DNA from: Tillandsia leiboldiana
Taxonomy: Eukaryota; Streptophyta; Magnoliopsida; Poales; Bromeliaceae
Assembly (NCBI GenBank): GCA_029204045.2
Contig: CM055063.1
Coordinates: 29,560,810-29,624,809 of the forward strand
DNA length: 64,000 nucleotides
Reading direction: 5' to 3'
Within the stretch, counting starts at the first letter, position 1. Each line of letters opens with the position of its first letter. Both the position numbers and the translations under genes were made by a program. The notes beneath the pieces were generated by a model. It was not told the origin of the DNA. It did no database searches and saw only the letters and a list, made by a program, of their open reading frames with translations. Shown here piece after piece: positions 33,187 through 46,813 of this stretch.

Positions 33187-36100
33187 GCGGAAGGAAAACC
33201 ACAGCTAATATGTCTCAAACATAATGCTCAAAAGGAAACTCTAATCATAGACATGCTATGCATACTCTCGCTACTGCTAAATGCCTCAGGTATCAATGCT
33301 CAAAGGAAAAACCATCTAAGAACATAATATGTAACCACCCGCTCATATCACCCAATCTCAAAGACTGCCAAAACTGGCTCGTCCAGCCTGCGTCTGTCGT
33401 CTAGGAACGCACCTGCCCACTACCACGCATCCACAAGAGGACTGGATTTACGTGGGGCGTCCTAAACCGACTATCTCACTATCACACAAGGTGACCCCAT
33501 GGTAACTCGGCCAGGGGTATCAAGCGACCACTAGTATATGAATAGGCGCATATCCACATAGTAGCCTCGTCAGGCTCGGTATCATCATCGCTACCCGGGG
33601 CGTAGCTCGGGGGGAGCGACCCCCACCGAACTCAAGTATCACATCTGTCTCACTGTCTCAATATACGGCACATGCAGGCTATAATCCACGATCAAACAGA
33701 TCGGTATCCCAAAGCTCGAAAACACAACTCAGTCGGAAAAGAACCTCGACTCAAACACGAACAGCCCGAACACTCTCACAGCTATGTCGGAGAAACCCTC
33801 ACGACTCAATCTGATAATGCACGACCATGGCTGAGTCGGGAAACTTCCACGACTCAATCTGCCGGAACCCCAAAATCCTCGAAGCTAAGTGGGAGAACCA
33901 CCTCCACCACTAAATTCAAAATACGACCCATGATTCTAGAGTAATTTCACTATCCCATAAGGAAGCTCAAATATCAAATGACACTATAATTCATTCTCAA
34001 AATCAACCAAAGAGACCCCTCGGCCCCCAGGCGCGAGGTCTAATGCACCCTGAATCAATGTCATACCTCTGGCGAACTCATAATTTAAAAACTACCTTGA
34101 AATAATGTTTTTTCCTTAAACGGGCTTTCCTCGATTTTTAAAACGATCAGGGTGCAAAAATAATGTCCACAGAACATGCAGCCAAGTGTCATATGATAAC
34201 AGGAGTATACTAAAAATAATCCGGAGTTCCAATAAATCATACAGACAATTCCAGGCAACTAACAGATTAAAAACATCGAAAAATGCCTAATAAACATGAT
34301 CAACATGCATTCAATAGCATTAAGGGGCTTTCCATAAATTTGGAGAAATTTCCAACCCACCTGGAACGCTTTCCGTAGGCAACGCTGAAGTCGGTGAGTG
34401 CCGAACCCATCGAACTGATGAAACTCAGAAAAACGCGCCGTGCACGCACCCAGCCGCATGCTACCAATACTAAGTCCACAGCACCCTCAAGAAGCTTCAT
34501 GCATCCACAAAAATCACATAATAATCACTTAGGCCCTCAGCACAAAAATAAATCTTCAACACAACACCATGCTCACAATAAATCAAATATCCTCCTACAG
34601 CTCCAATGCATACTCATAAATGATGTCCATCCTCCTACAAATAAATCCCAGCCCACGACAAAATAATACAATTACTTAGAAGCTCCATCATTAAACATCT
34701 GCTCACATCAAGTCCACCACAAATAATACATGATCACATAAACAAGTTGCCTCTGAACACCCACAATCCATTCATTACAAGCTCCAAGCACACAAAGACA
34801 ACCTTCAGCACACTCAAATACACATACACTCCCATTCATTAATTCATCCAACTCCAAAAATACACATACACACCACAACTCCTCTGCACAAAACAACATC
34901 TCTCACACTACTCGAGTGAAGAGGCAAATCACATAAGAAACTCAAAACACACCCAAGGTACTGTGGAACAGGGCATCCAAGCTCCAAAAAACCTCCCAGC
35001 TTGAAGAATTTACGCGCGTCACTCGTCGTCGGCTCCAACACTTGCTCGGCACCAAGCTCAGCGCGCGTGTCCTGTAGCCGCTGCATCAAAAACCAAGAAA
35101 AGTTACAGAATACCCAAAGAGTTCGGCTAAACACAACGCGAAAAAGAACACCCACCCCAGGGCAAAAACCAGCCACACTCGCCGATCGCTTGCAAAAGCT
35201 CGTGCGCCGCTGCCGCGGCCGCGCTGCTGCAGCCGCTGGCCGCGCAGTTGCAGTCGACGCGCGGCACCAGGCCCGCCGCACGCACTGCCCCGGGCGCGTG
35301 CCGCGCGGCGCCAAGTGCCCGCCGTGCGGCGCAAGGCTGCAGCGGTCTGCCACGAGGCTCCCAGGGCCGCTGGGCGGCGCATGGGCCCGCCGGGCGCGCG
35401 CCCAGTGCTCTTGCAGTGCGCCCGCGCGGCGTGCCAGGGCGCCCGCGAGGCACCCTGCTGCGCACGCCCGCGCAGCAGAGCGCGCCGGCAGCGCGCACAC
35501 ACTTGTGCGCGCGCGGCTCCTCCTCCTCGCCGCGGCTTCACCAGCACTCGAGCCCCCCGCCTTGGACAAGCAGTCCAGAACCACCAAGCTCCCATCCTCT
35601 CACTAAAAAAAACAACTAGCGACATACCTCAACAAGCCGCTCGTCGCGCTCACAGCTCGGCCCACACGGCTCCTCGCTGTAGGTCCCGGCCAACACAACC
35701 CATAACCAATTCATCATCTCTCCAAATCTTCTTCTTCTACCATCTTCCTTCTTTTTCACTCTTTCCTTTTCTTTCTCTTTTCCTCTGCTCCTTTGTATTT
35801 TCCTCTGTTTCCTTGAAGATGCAGGAGAAGGTGACGTGGCGTGGAGGCTAATTAAGTAGGTGGCTTCATTAAGGTGTGGTGGTGGGTGGGCAACATTTAA
35901 TGCACCCCAAAAATATCTCACACCAACATAACCCAAAGCCTCCCACGCACTCCATTTTTTTTTCTCTTTTAAACCAAACCTCACAGACCCAAACTTCCAA
36001 ATCATAAATTAATTATATTAATTAAATAATCCATAAAGCCCCCCAACAACTTACTTTTTGCCTTCGGGGCCTCCGCACCGATCCGAAACCTCCCGAACTC

Positions 36101-36517
36101 CGCTGTAACTTGAAAATACACATGCTCACGGCTTTTTCTCCTCAAAAAGCTCAACCGTTGAGTCGGGGTGCTCAATCCAAAAACCGGTCCCAAAACTGCC
36201 AGTTCCAACTCACTTTTCGCCCTCGGATCTTCCGCGTCAGTCCGGAACCTCCCGAACTCCGCTGTAAACTCAAAGTATACCTGTTCCAAGTTTTCCCAAA
36301 TTTTTCTACACTCCACGGTGAAGTCGAGGGTTCCCGAAGCCAGTCCTCTATCGGCGCACAATGCCCGGAAAACCCCGAATCAAGCTAGGGCTTCCGTGTA
36401 GATCCGAACCAACCCAAACTCAACTGTAATCCAATACGGAACACGCTCGACGCGAATTCTCCGCACCACGCCATCTTGCGAGGTCGGTGCGCTAATCGAA
36501 ATTTCCTGTACTCTACA
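32664..36517 (-). repeat. G3 3' LTR (3854 bp)
   Basis: TG...CA ends (TGTCACGCC ... ACTCTACA in plus coordinates). It carries the GATA microsatellite near 33155-33185 and a GC-rich tract (35200-35520) that fills the place of the G1 minisatellite but is not a regular tandem array. Confidence 0.92.
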
Positions 36518-36535
36518 CTCTCCCCTCCTTAAAAA
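36518..36535 (-). other. G3 polypurine tract
   Basis: TTTTTAAGGAGGGGAGAG on the minus strand directly before the 3' LTR. Confidence 0.82.
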
Positions 36536-38200
36536 GGTTTCGTCCTCGAAACCAGAATAAATCCATAACTCAGGAGGATGCCTCGAAGAAACGGGGATAG
36601 GAGATCCCCAACTCCTCAACATCTCTCAGGTGGTCATTCTCACTCAACATGATGGCTACACTGAACCTTCACCAAAGATAGATCTCGACTGATCACATTC
36701 TTGCGGATAGCGGCTTTCACAATTATGGTTCCCAAATCCAAACACTAAGCCTCCAATAGGCATAACTCTTTCGTTGCCCCTTAGCAACCAAAACATTCAA
36801 GTTCTGTAGATGCATCTCTCATATCAAATTACAGGGAAAGTAGTTCAACATCGGGAAAAATAAATAAATAAATAAATAAATAAAAATATGCTCAAATTCC
36901 AACTCTCAAATCCCAAGTTCCAAAAGTGGCAACCACGGATCGAAGACCTCATTCCAAGGTTGCAAGCTCGTCTAACCAAGGCGTACTGAGCATAAAGTCC
37001 TCGCTGGGATAGTTATATGCTATAAGACCAAACTTACAATTCCAAACTCTGTCCACCGTCGTGGCTTCAACCAAGCTCTACCTGAGTATCCAAGTATTTC
37101 AGGTTTGAGGATCTAAGAATAACTCAATGTTCTCTCTATTACTGGCAATCATGCAAATCGATGCAACTCTAACTCCTCGAAGCTATACTGGCCCTGCCTA
37201 TTCCAAGACTTCTGACCTCTGTCCCTATCAAGGCCTAAGCTAAACCCCGAATGGCATCGCTCTTCGTTGGGCTCACTGTCACTCTTGCAGTCGAAATCAT
37301 AAGGCCTAACCACAGGACCTTTCGAAGTCAAAAGCACACTCTCTCAACTTGGCAAACCACTTCTTCTCTCAGAAGTTGTAGCACCATACTCAAGTGCTCC
37401 TCCTGCTACAGGTCACCTCGGAAATAAATCCAGATATCCATGATGGGTACAGCTACCCACCCGTCCAAACAAAGCTGGAACGCCCGATTCCTAAAATCCT
37501 AAGGACGGCAGGGTATCAATCAATCCACAAAACTGTGCTGTAAGCTCACAATGCCCCTACCGGGTCCTGAACACTATCCGGGCACAGCCCTCAGCTGTAA
37601 GGTTCCATAAGACAATCAAACTCACGAGGGCATCTGTCGTAATACACTCCAAACCTGTCTGTATTCAAACCATCAAAGAACTCTCACCGTTGTGTATTCA
37701 CAACGTGGCATCACCACCGTGTATCCACGGTGTGGCCTCATACTTAAGTATCCATCTCTCGGGTCCTCACTGTCATATTCCCACGACGTGGTACTGGGTC
37801 ACACAGACCTCTCGATCCATCAAATCCCGCAGCTGCACTATCAGCTCTCACTCTCTGTCTCGCGGGTGATACTCCAATAGGTGCTACCATAGTCGGCGCA
37901 GTTTCCAAAATCACGTCAATCACTATCTCAATCTCAATCCCACTAAACGGCGGCTTCAATAACAGATCTGGTAGACTCACACCTGATCACACAGCGATAA
38001 GGGCATTCTTTAATCCCAGTGCCGCCGTAGACACCTACTTTAAATGTCACAAGCAAGGCGATACGACCACGACTCAACCCCGTCGTGGTCTAGCCTCTCC
38101 CATAAACTCACTCCTCCTGACCAGGTCCACGGTGGGTCATTGACCAATCACGACATCCCATGATAGCCTAACATTGGGAAACCAAACTCAATTCATGCTC
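36536..38200. other. G3 interior, non-coding
   Basis: Aligns with 1491-3000 of G1 and 48950-50387 of G4. It has an (AATA)n microsatellite (36857-36886) and two 27-bp hairpin units (about 37689-37740) related to the five-unit array in G4 at 49123. No gene is visible. Confidence 0.6.
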
Positions 38201-39166
38201 AATCAACCTCTCTGAACTGATGTAGGACTCACATCTCGATGATCAAATCCAAGGTCCTAACAGCACTGGCCGGACTGGCAACACTCGTCCATGTGCTAAC
38301 TGTGATCTGGAACCTGATCCTCACGCGCATAAGCCAACAGTCTCCTCTGAGACCCATGACCCTGAGTCTGGAATCATGGCAACCTCGATCCACTCAACTA
38401 TCCCAAGATCTGACGATACTAGACGTCTCTCACTGGAGCTGGTCCCTCGCTCTTCGTCCCTCCTGGACGTGATCAGTGATCCTCGGTCAGTCGATCAAGC
38501 ATGCACCACCGCTGCATCTAAGGTCGTCACTCGCCGAGAAAGCACAAAGAGATAGCCGTCCAGATGCAGCCCCCTCTCAAACATAAACAACCTCTAATCC
38601 ACAACCTGGGCGACAAGGGGTACACTGCTCATCAATCGTAGAAATTCGCTCCAGGTTATCAACTGCGCTCCCGGTGGTCCAACGGGACGAACTCGACGCC
38701 ACTAACTCTCGGCGTCCCTATCCAAAGTGCATAACCAAGTGCAACTGATGCTTCTTCTAAAAGAACAAATCCTCGAACATCTCTTCCATAGCAGTGATCC
38801 AGTCCTCGGCCTCCCAAGGCTCCAAACTCTATCCCGAAATCCACAGGGGAAGGTACTGGCTGATGTACAACAACTAATCAGCAACTCTCGCTGCTCCCGC
38901 ACTACTCACAGTGCGATCAGGGTCGAAGTCGACGATGTCGTGGCCGGAGGTACTACTGGCGATACCATAGGAGATGCTCTCTACTCCAGCACGCGCGTCA
39001 CACGCTCCATGTTTTCTTCCTAGTACCGCATCGCCTCCAACAACAGGGCTATCTGGGCCCGTAACTCTCAGACCTCACTCTGCTTCGACCATTCAGCCTC
39101 CCGCTGCTCGGGCTCCACAGCAGAGGTCAAAGACGCCCTCGCCGTTGTACGACGTCTCGGAAGCAT
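38200..39166 (-). pseudogene. Degenerate gag/protease of G3
   Basis: The ATG at 39166 starts MLPRRRTTARASLTSAVEP, followed by a stop. Pieces then read EPWEAEDWITAMEEMF (around 38750-38810), WRRVRPVGPPGAQ (around 38660) and a decayed match to the gag C-terminus (around 38500-38560). Near 38280-38330 a weak match to the protease/RT linker of G4 (CCQSGQCC, then DLGFD) is seen. Several stops lie in between. It is a relic of gag with most of pol deleted. Confidence 0.7.
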
Positions 39167-39256
39167 CGAAAACCGCTGCAACAGAATAAACATTAGGACC
39201 AAAACTCCCTCGACCCAATCAAGCGAAAGTCTAGAACATGTTACCTATACTAAAGC

Positions 39257-39282
39257 ATTATGTTGTCTGCAGCCAACATAAT
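39257..39282 (-). promoter_or_regulatory. G3 leader stem-loop with CTGCAG loop
   Basis: Same 26 bases as in G1 and G2, about 90 nt upstream of the gag ATG. Confidence 0.6.
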
Positions 39283-39442
39283 CATCTTTAGAGGAATAAC
39301 ATGTAAGATCACTCGCCCCAATCCTCTGGAGGAGGTACAAACTCAATCAGGACTCTCGCTAAAGTCACGTCTCTCACGACGGTCATCCTACTATCCAACC
39401 AATAGCCTAGGGTTTCTAAGTCCCCAACGACCTATATTCCTA

Positions 39443-39455
39443 GGCTCTGATACCA
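39443..39455 (-). other. G3 primer-binding site (initiator Met tRNA)
   Basis: TGGTATCAGAGCC on the minus strand, 8 nt after the 5' LTR. Confidence 0.9.
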
Positions 39456-39463
39456 CCCTAATC

Positions 39464-39956
39464 TGTCACGCCCCGGGGTCGAAACTGCGACCCGGGCTCG
39501 CCAACAGATCCGCCGACTGTACGGAAACTACCGTACAGACGAAGCGTCTACCCAGCAAGTCATATCTATAGCTAAACATGTATCAAAGATGAAATAAAAC
39601 TAGAAGCTATAGAGATCAACTGAACATCTGATATAATTAAAACCTCGATACAAAGTCTAACAGCTATAAAACAATATACAAAAATCCTCACAAGTCTCTC
39701 AGAATGTCCAGTACAAAAGTGAAAACATAAAATACACCGGGTACATCTACCTCAGACTCTCAAGGCTGGTAAGGAACTAAACGGCCGCGTCCTCACCTCG
39801 ATCTGCTGTCTCTGCGCGAACCAAGCCGGAACAGCTGCCTCAACCTGTCACCGCAGCGGGTGTGAGATCTACTGCAGAAGGCAGATCTCAGTGGGTACCG
39901 TCCCAATATCCACGGTATGCCCACTAAGTCTACTGGAGGCAAACAGATAGATATGC

Positions 39957-39990
<34 letters not shown>

Positions 39991-42900
39991 GCGGAAGGAA
40001 AACCACAGCTAATATGTCTCAAACATAATGCTCAAAAGGAAACTCTATCATAGACATGCTATGCATACTCTCGCTACTGCTAAAATGCCTCAGTATCAAT
40101 GCTCAAAGGAAAAACCATCTAAGAACATAATATGTAACCACCCGCTCATATCACCCAATCTCAAAGACTGCCAAAACTGGCTCAGTCCAGCCTGCGCCTG
40201 TCGTCTAGGAACGCACCTGCCCACTACCACGCATCCACAAGAGGACGGGATTTACGTGGGGCGTCCTAAACCGACTATCTCACTCTCACACAAGGTGACC
40301 CCATGGTAACTCGGCCAGGGGTATCAAGCGACCACTAGTATATGAACTAGGCGCATATCCACATCGTAGCCTCGTCAGGCTCGGTATCATCATCGCACCC
40401 GGGGCGTAGCTCGAGGGGAGCGACCCCACCGAACTCAAGTATCACATCTGTCTCACTGTCTCAATATACGGCACATGCAAGCTATAATCCACGATCAAAC
40501 AGATCGGTATCCCAAAGCTCGAAAACACAACTCAGTCGGAAAAGAACCTCGACTCAAACACGAACAGCCCGAACACTCTCACAGCTATGTCGGAGAACCC
40601 TCAACGACTCAATCTGATAATGCACGACCATGGCTGAGTCGGGAAACTTCCACGACTCGATCTGCCGGAACCCCAAAATCCTCGAAGCTAAGTGGGAGAA
40701 CCACCTCCACCACTAAATCAAAATACGACCCATGATCTAGAGTAATTTCACTATCCCATAAGGAAGCTCAAATATCAAATGACACTATAATTCATCTCAA
40801 AAATCAACCAAAGAGACCCCTCGGCCCCCAGGCGCGAGGTCTAATGCACCCTGAATCAATGTCATACCTCTGGCGAACTCATAATTTAAAAACTACCTTG
40901 AAAATAATGTTTTTTCCTTAAAACGGGCTTTCTCGATTTTTAAAACGATCAGGGTGCAAAAATAATGTCCACAGAACATGCAGCCAAGTGTCATATGATA
41001 ACAAGAGTATACTAAAAATAATCCGGAGTTCCAATAAATCATACAGACAATTCCAGGCAACTAACAGATTAAAAACAGCGAAAATGCCTAATAAACATGA
41101 TCAACATGCATTCAATAGCATTAAGGGGCATTCCATAAATTTTGGAGAAATTTCCAACCCACCTGGAATGCTTTCCGTAGGCAACGCTGAAGTCGGTGGA
41201 GTGCCGAACCCTCGAACTGATGAAACTCAGAAAAACGCGCCGTGCACGCACCCAGCCGCATGCTACCAATACTAAGTCCACAGCACCCTCAAGAAGCTTC
41301 ATGCATCCACAAAAATCACATAATAATCACTTAGGCCCTCAGCACAAAATAAATCTTCAACACAACACCATGCTCACAATAAATCAAATATCCTCCTACA
41401 GCTCCAATGCATACTCATAAATGATGTCCATCCTCCTACAAATAAATCCCAGCCCACGACAAAATAATACAATTACTTAGAAGCTCCATCATTAAACATC
41501 TGCTCACATCAAGTCCACCACAAATAATACATGATCACATAAACAAGTTGCCTCTGAACACCCACAATCCATTCATTACAAGCTCCAAGCACACAAAGAC
41601 AACCTTCAGCACACTCAAATACACATACACTCCCATTCATTAATTCATCCAACTCCAAAATACACATACACACCACAACTCCTCTGCACAAAACAACATC
41701 TCTCACACTACTCGGGTGAAGAGGCAAATCACATAAGAAACTCAAAACACACCCAAGGTACTGTGGAACAGGGCATCCAAGCTCCAAAAACCTCCCAGCT
41801 TGAAGAATTTACGCGCGTCGCTCGTCGTCGGCTCCAACACTTGCTCGGCACCAAGCTCAGCGCGCGTGTCCTGTAGCCGCTGCATCAAAAACCAAGAAAA
41901 GTTACAGAATACCCAAAGAGTTCGGCTAAACACAACGCGAAAAAGAACACCCACCCCAGGGCAAAAACCAGCCCACACTCACCGATCGCTTGCAAAAGCT
42001 CGCGCGCCGCTGCCGCGGCCGCGCTGCTGCAGCCGCTGGCCGCGCAGTTGCAGTCGACGCGCGGCACCAGGCCCGCCGCACGCACTGCCCTGGGCGCGTG
42101 CCGCGCGGCGCCAAGTGCCCGCCGCGCGGCGCAAGGCTGCAGCGGTCTGCCACGAGGCTCCCAGGGCCGCTGCGCGGCGCATGGGCCCGCCGGGCGCGCG
42201 CCCAGCGCTCTTGCAGTGCGCCCGCGCGGCGTGCCAGGGCGCCCGCGCGGCACCCTGCTGCGCACGCCCGCGCAGCAGAGCGCGCCGGCAGCGCGCACAC
42301 ACTTGTGCGCGCGCGGCTCCCTCCTCGCCGCGGCTTCACCAGAACTCGAGCCCCCCGCCTTTGGACAAGCAGTCCAGAACCACCAAGCTCCCATCCTCTC
42401 ACTAAAAAAAACAACTAGCGACATACCTCAACAAGCCGCTCGTCGCGCTCACAGCTCGGCCCACACGGCTCCTCGCTGTAGGTCCCGGCCAACACAACCC
42501 ATAACCAATTCATCATCTCTCCAAATCTTCTTCTTCTACCATCTTCCTTCTTTTTCACTCTTTCCTTTTCTTTCTCTTTTCCTCTGCTCCTTTGTATTTT
42601 CCTCTGTTTCCTTGAAGATGCAGGAGAAGGTGACGTGGCGTGGAGGCTAATTAAGTAGGTGGCTTCATTAAGGTGTGGTGGTGGGTGGGCAACATTTAAT
42701 GCACCCCAAAAATATCTCACACCAACATAACCCAAAGCCTCCCACACACTCCATTTTTTTTTTCTCTTTTAAACCAAACCTCACAGACCCAAACTTCCAA
42801 ATCAATAAATTAATTATATTAATTAAATAATCCATAAAGCCCCCCAACAACTTACTTTTTGCCTTCGGGGCCTCCGCACCGATCCGAAACCTCCCGAACT

Positions 42901-43318
42901 CCGCTGTAACTTGAAAATACACATGCTCACGGCTTTTTCTCCTCAAAAAGCTCAACCGTTGAGTCGGGGTGCTCAATCCAAAAACCGGTCCCAAAACTGC
43001 CAGTTCCAACTCACTTTTCGCCCTCGGATCTTCCGCGTCAGTCCGGAACCTCCCGAACTCCGCTGTAAACTCAAAGTATACCTGTTCCAAGTTTTCCCAA
43101 ATTTTTCTACACTCCACGGTGAAGTCGAGGGTTCCCGAAGCCAGTCCTCTATCGGCGCACAATGCCCGGAAAACCCCGAATCAAGCTAGGGCTTCCGTGT
43201 AGATCCGAACCAACCCGAACTCAACTGTAATCCAATACGGAACACGCTCGACGCGAATTCTCCGCACCACGCCATCTTGCGAGGTCGGTGCGCTAATCGA
43301 AATTTCCTGTACTCTACA
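39464..43318 (-). repeat. G3 5' LTR (3855 bp)
   Basis: Near-identical to 32664-36517. Same microsatellite (39957-39990) and GC-rich tract (42000-42320). Confidence 0.92.
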
Positions 43319-43323
43319 GTCTC

Positions 43324-44530
43324 CGAGTTCTAACTCCTTCTTGTGCGTCTCCAATAATGTTAGATTCCGGATGATCCTTGGAGATGCGTAACGTTTGCGG
43401 TAACGGAGTAGTCGGAGGTACATGTGATAATTCCTGCACATTAGATACACTTGAAGAACCATTAGATGCATCAACTTTATTGAAGGAGTTATTACGAGAA
43501 GATGCACTTACAGGAGTATCATCATCTAGAGACATATCAAGGGTAGATTTATCAGATGCAAAGTGGAAAGCTTCATCTACTTTAACATTTATAGATTCTA
43601 CCATCGTTTTAGATTCCAAGTTAAATACCCGATATGCTCTACTGTAAGTAGAATAACCCATGAAAATCCCTTCGTCGCTTCGAGAGTCGAACTTACCAAG
43701 GTTTTCGCGATCACGCAGAATAAAACATCGACTCCCAAAGATACGAAAATATTTGATATTCGGTTTTCTACTAAACCACAGCTCATATGGTGTATTTAAA
43801 GTTTCAGGGCGCAAATACACTCGATTAATTACATAGACAGCGGTGTTCACAGCTTCAACCCAAAAATATAACGGTAAATTCCGGCTATGAAGCATCACAC
43901 GTGCCATCTCTTGAACAATCCTGTTTTTGCGCTCAACAACACCATTCTGCTGAGGTGTATAGGGTGCTGAGAATTCATGTTTTATCCCATTGGAAGTGCA
44001 AAAATCAATAAATTTAGAATTAATGAATTCTCCACCTCTATCACTTCGAACACGAACGATCTTTTCATTTCTTTCATTCATAATAGGATGACAAACCTCA
44101 TGAAAAGAGTCGAAAGTATCCGCTTTCTCTTTTAGAAAAGTTACCCATGAATACCTAGAGAAATCATCAACCAAAAAAAAAATATACCATTTACCTCCCA
44201 AAGATGGTTGACGAGTCGGCCCCATTAAATCCATATGCAGTAATTCCAAGGGCCGTTTGGTACCGACGTGGTTCAAGTTCTTGTGTGCAACTCTTGATTG
44301 TTTTCCCTTTTGACAACCACCACACACAATGTTTTCTTTAAATAAAAGTTTAGGAACCCCCTTAACCACGTCCTTATTTGAAATCCTTGCTAGTTCTTTA
44401 AAATTCATGTGACCTAGTCTTTCATGCCAAACAGTTTCATTATCCAAAGAAACTAGGTTACATTTTTCAGAAATTTTGTTTGAAACAACTTAGCAATTAT
44501 TTTCCGATCTAACCCCTTTTAAAAAGAATA
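43324..44530 (-). pseudogene. Copia-C pol, integrase part
   Basis: A 377-codon frame (44447-43314) contains the integrase zinc-binding motif (WHERLGH ... CGGC) and the D,D-35-E residues (HMDLMGP, RSDRGGEF, NGVVERKNR), then the linker ending at GVRTRR, where G3 cuts in. It is close to copia-A residues 147-520. The stretch 44448-44530 joining it to the protease has a stop. Catalytic residues are intact but the gene is split. Confidence 0.88.
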
Positions 44531-45777
44531 CCTGGTCCTTATCAGTTAACATTATTCAAAATCGGGCCTTCAGGAATAGCGATTGTTCCCTTTCCAATAA
44601 TTTTGGAAGAACGACCGTTTCCGAAAATAACATGTCCTCCGGAGATTTTCTCTAAAGTTTGAAAACTGTTTTTGTCACCGGTCATGTGACGAGAACAACC
44701 ACTATTCAAATACCAAGACGAATTATCATAAGCATGTAAAGAAGTATGAACAACAAGACAAGGGAAGATTTCACCTTTGCGTACCCAAACCTTTTGAATT
44801 TTGGAGTACGTCGGAAATGATTGTGAAGTTGATACCTTTGGTGAAAGCGTCTTGATTGATCCATCGCTTTTCCTTGACGTCGTCGTCTTGTTTGATGTAC
44901 TACCAATGTTCTTTCCTTTTGAAAGATTCTTCTTTGATTTGCGGGAAATGAACTCATTGGTAGTAGTTGCAAGATGTGCTTGATTTGATCTTAGCGCTCC
45001 ATTCTTGCAATTCCTTCTTATGTGCCATGCAATACCACAACGAAAACATACCTTAGTGCTTGACGATCCCGAAGAGGGTGAAGTAGGTTTGTTGTCGCTG
45101 TTTGTCGTCAATTCCGGTGTCGGAGGAGGAGATACCGACTGGGGCACAAAGACTGTCCCAACCGAACTAAAATTGTCTTCAGTTCGATTGTATCCGAGGC
45201 CGAATTTATTTGTTTGACCAAGACCAAGAATCTTATTCAACTTACTCATTCCAGAAGAAAATTGCTTTAAATCATCCTTGAGTTGGAAAATGGTCTCCGT
45301 CATTTCCATTTTTTCCTGTCGAGCCTCGCCGTAGAGCTTCAAGAAGTAGTTCGCTTTGTTCACCATATCTACATAATTCTTCTCGAAATGCTCATTGGAC
45401 TCTTTAAGGGAAACATTTACTTTAATCAGATTATCCCTTTCCACTTCAAGAGCGTTTGAGAGAGAAGTTGCCCTTTTTGCTTCTTCTTCGAGATCCTGCA
45501 ATCTCCCTCTCAAACTCTTGTTTTGCTTTGCCAGTTTCTTTGAATCCCTCAGAAGTTTATGGTAGGCAAGAGCAAAGTCTTCACCTTCCGAATTATTCGA
45601 TTCATCGTCCGTTGCAATCTTTTCAACAGTGGGGTTGGACAGTGAGTCGGATGTACTTGCCATTAAGCACATGAAGGGTGAAGATGTGGACGCGTGGAAT
45701 GCCGTTGCGTTGTTCTCTTCATCACTTGAAGATGACTCATTTGTCGTTGAGGTGTCATCCCAAGTGACGGCTTGCAT
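44531..45777 (-). pseudogene. Copia-C gag C-terminal half and protease
   Basis: A 411-codon frame. A long coiled coil (about residues 70-185, heptad-like E/K/L runs) is followed by a second zinc knuckle CFRCGIAWHIRRNC, a lysine-rich linker, then the protease. The protease motif reads NSG in place of DSG (YLNSGCSRH), so its catalytic aspartate is lost. Gag and protease share one frame here, which shows that the family's pol starts as a gag-pol fusion. Confidence 0.85.
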
Positions 45778-46780
45778 CGCCTTCTTCTTGGACGGATTCT
45801 TATTTGGACACTCCGTTGAGATATGGCCGTATCCTCGGCACTTGAAGCATTGGGACTTGTCCTTCTGAGCTTTTCTTATCCTTTGAAAAACTTTCTTGCT
45901 TTCTTGACTTTTGGCTTGAAAAACCTTTGCCTTTTTTCCACTTTCCGGAGGATGAAGTTTTACTTGAATTACCCCTTCGAAAGTTTCGGCGAAAATTTCT
46001 TGTCAAGAGAGCAAGCTGCTTCTCAAAGTCCTCCATAGATAGGTTCTCGTCGTCGCCTGAGGAGGATGAATCCGCGTCTTCTTCTTTTGTAGTTTTCAAC
46101 GCAAAACCTGAAGACTTAGAAGTAGATGCTTTTCCAGAAGAATAGTTAGTAGGAAATGTCATTTCATATGTTTGTAATGAACCAACTAATTCTTCTACAC
46201 GGATTTCGTCCGGGTGTTTAATAGTTTCAATGGCCGTAACCTTGGAACGAAATCTTTCAGGAAGAGTTCTTAAGATCTTTCTTACAATCTTAAATTCTGG
46301 AATCTTCTCTCCCAAGTTAGCACATGTGTTTACGATGTCTTGCAATCGTGTATAGTAGTCTGTGAATGATTCATTTTCTGCCATGAAAATAGAGTCAAAT
46401 CTGCTCGTAAGCATTTGCAGCTTTTGAATCTTCACAAGGTTAGTTCCCTCATGTGTAACTTGAAGAACATCCCAGATTTCTTTCGCAGTCTCACATGCTG
46501 AGACGCGAGAGAATTCAGTTTGAGACAAGGCATTAAATAAAGCATTGATTCCTTTGCCATTGTAAGAAGATAAGTCTATCTCTTCCTTGGTCCATTTCGT
46601 CCTAGGTTTGATGGTGTGAACATCAACAATAACTTCAGTTGGATTTGACCATCCTAACTCGATAGATTGCCACACCCATTAGTCGATGGAAATAAGAAAT
46701 GCTTTCATCCGTACTTTCCAGTACGCATAATTTGTTTCATCGAAGAATGGAGGTCTGTTGATGTTTCCACCTTCAGCCAT
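45778..46780 (-). pseudogene. Copia-C gag N-terminal half
   Basis: The ATG at 46780 opens MAEGGNINRPPFFDETNYAYWK, the usual start of a copia gag. A TAA stops it after KAFLISID. The main frame (46675-45800, 291 codons) holds the gag core (KEIWDVLQVTHEGT, LQMLTSRFDSIF, RKILRTLPERF). A first zinc knuckle (CFKCRGYGHISTEC, about 45812-45853) is one frame off. Gag forms the particle; this copy is disabled by a stop and a frameshift. Confidence 0.85.
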
Positions 46781-46800
46781 TGTTTACAACCCTATTCCCT

Positions 46801-46811
46801 CTCTGATACCA
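46801..46811 (-). other. Copia-C primer-binding site (initiator Met tRNA)
   Basis: TGGTATCAGAG on the minus strand, 2 nt after the 5' LTR end. Confidence 0.88.
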
Positions 46812-46813
46812 CT

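Larger units (their letters stand above)
32664..43318 (-). mobile_element. Gypsy element G3 (family 1), non-autonomous, complete
   Basis: A full minus-strand element: 5' LTR 39464-43318 (3855 bp), interior 36518-39463 (2946 bp), 3' LTR 32664-36517 (3854 bp), flanked by a perfect target duplication GTCTC (32659-32663 and 43319-43323) inside copia-C pol. The LTRs are nearly identical. Only decayed gag/protease pieces remain inside, so it moved with help from another element. Confidence 0.93.
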
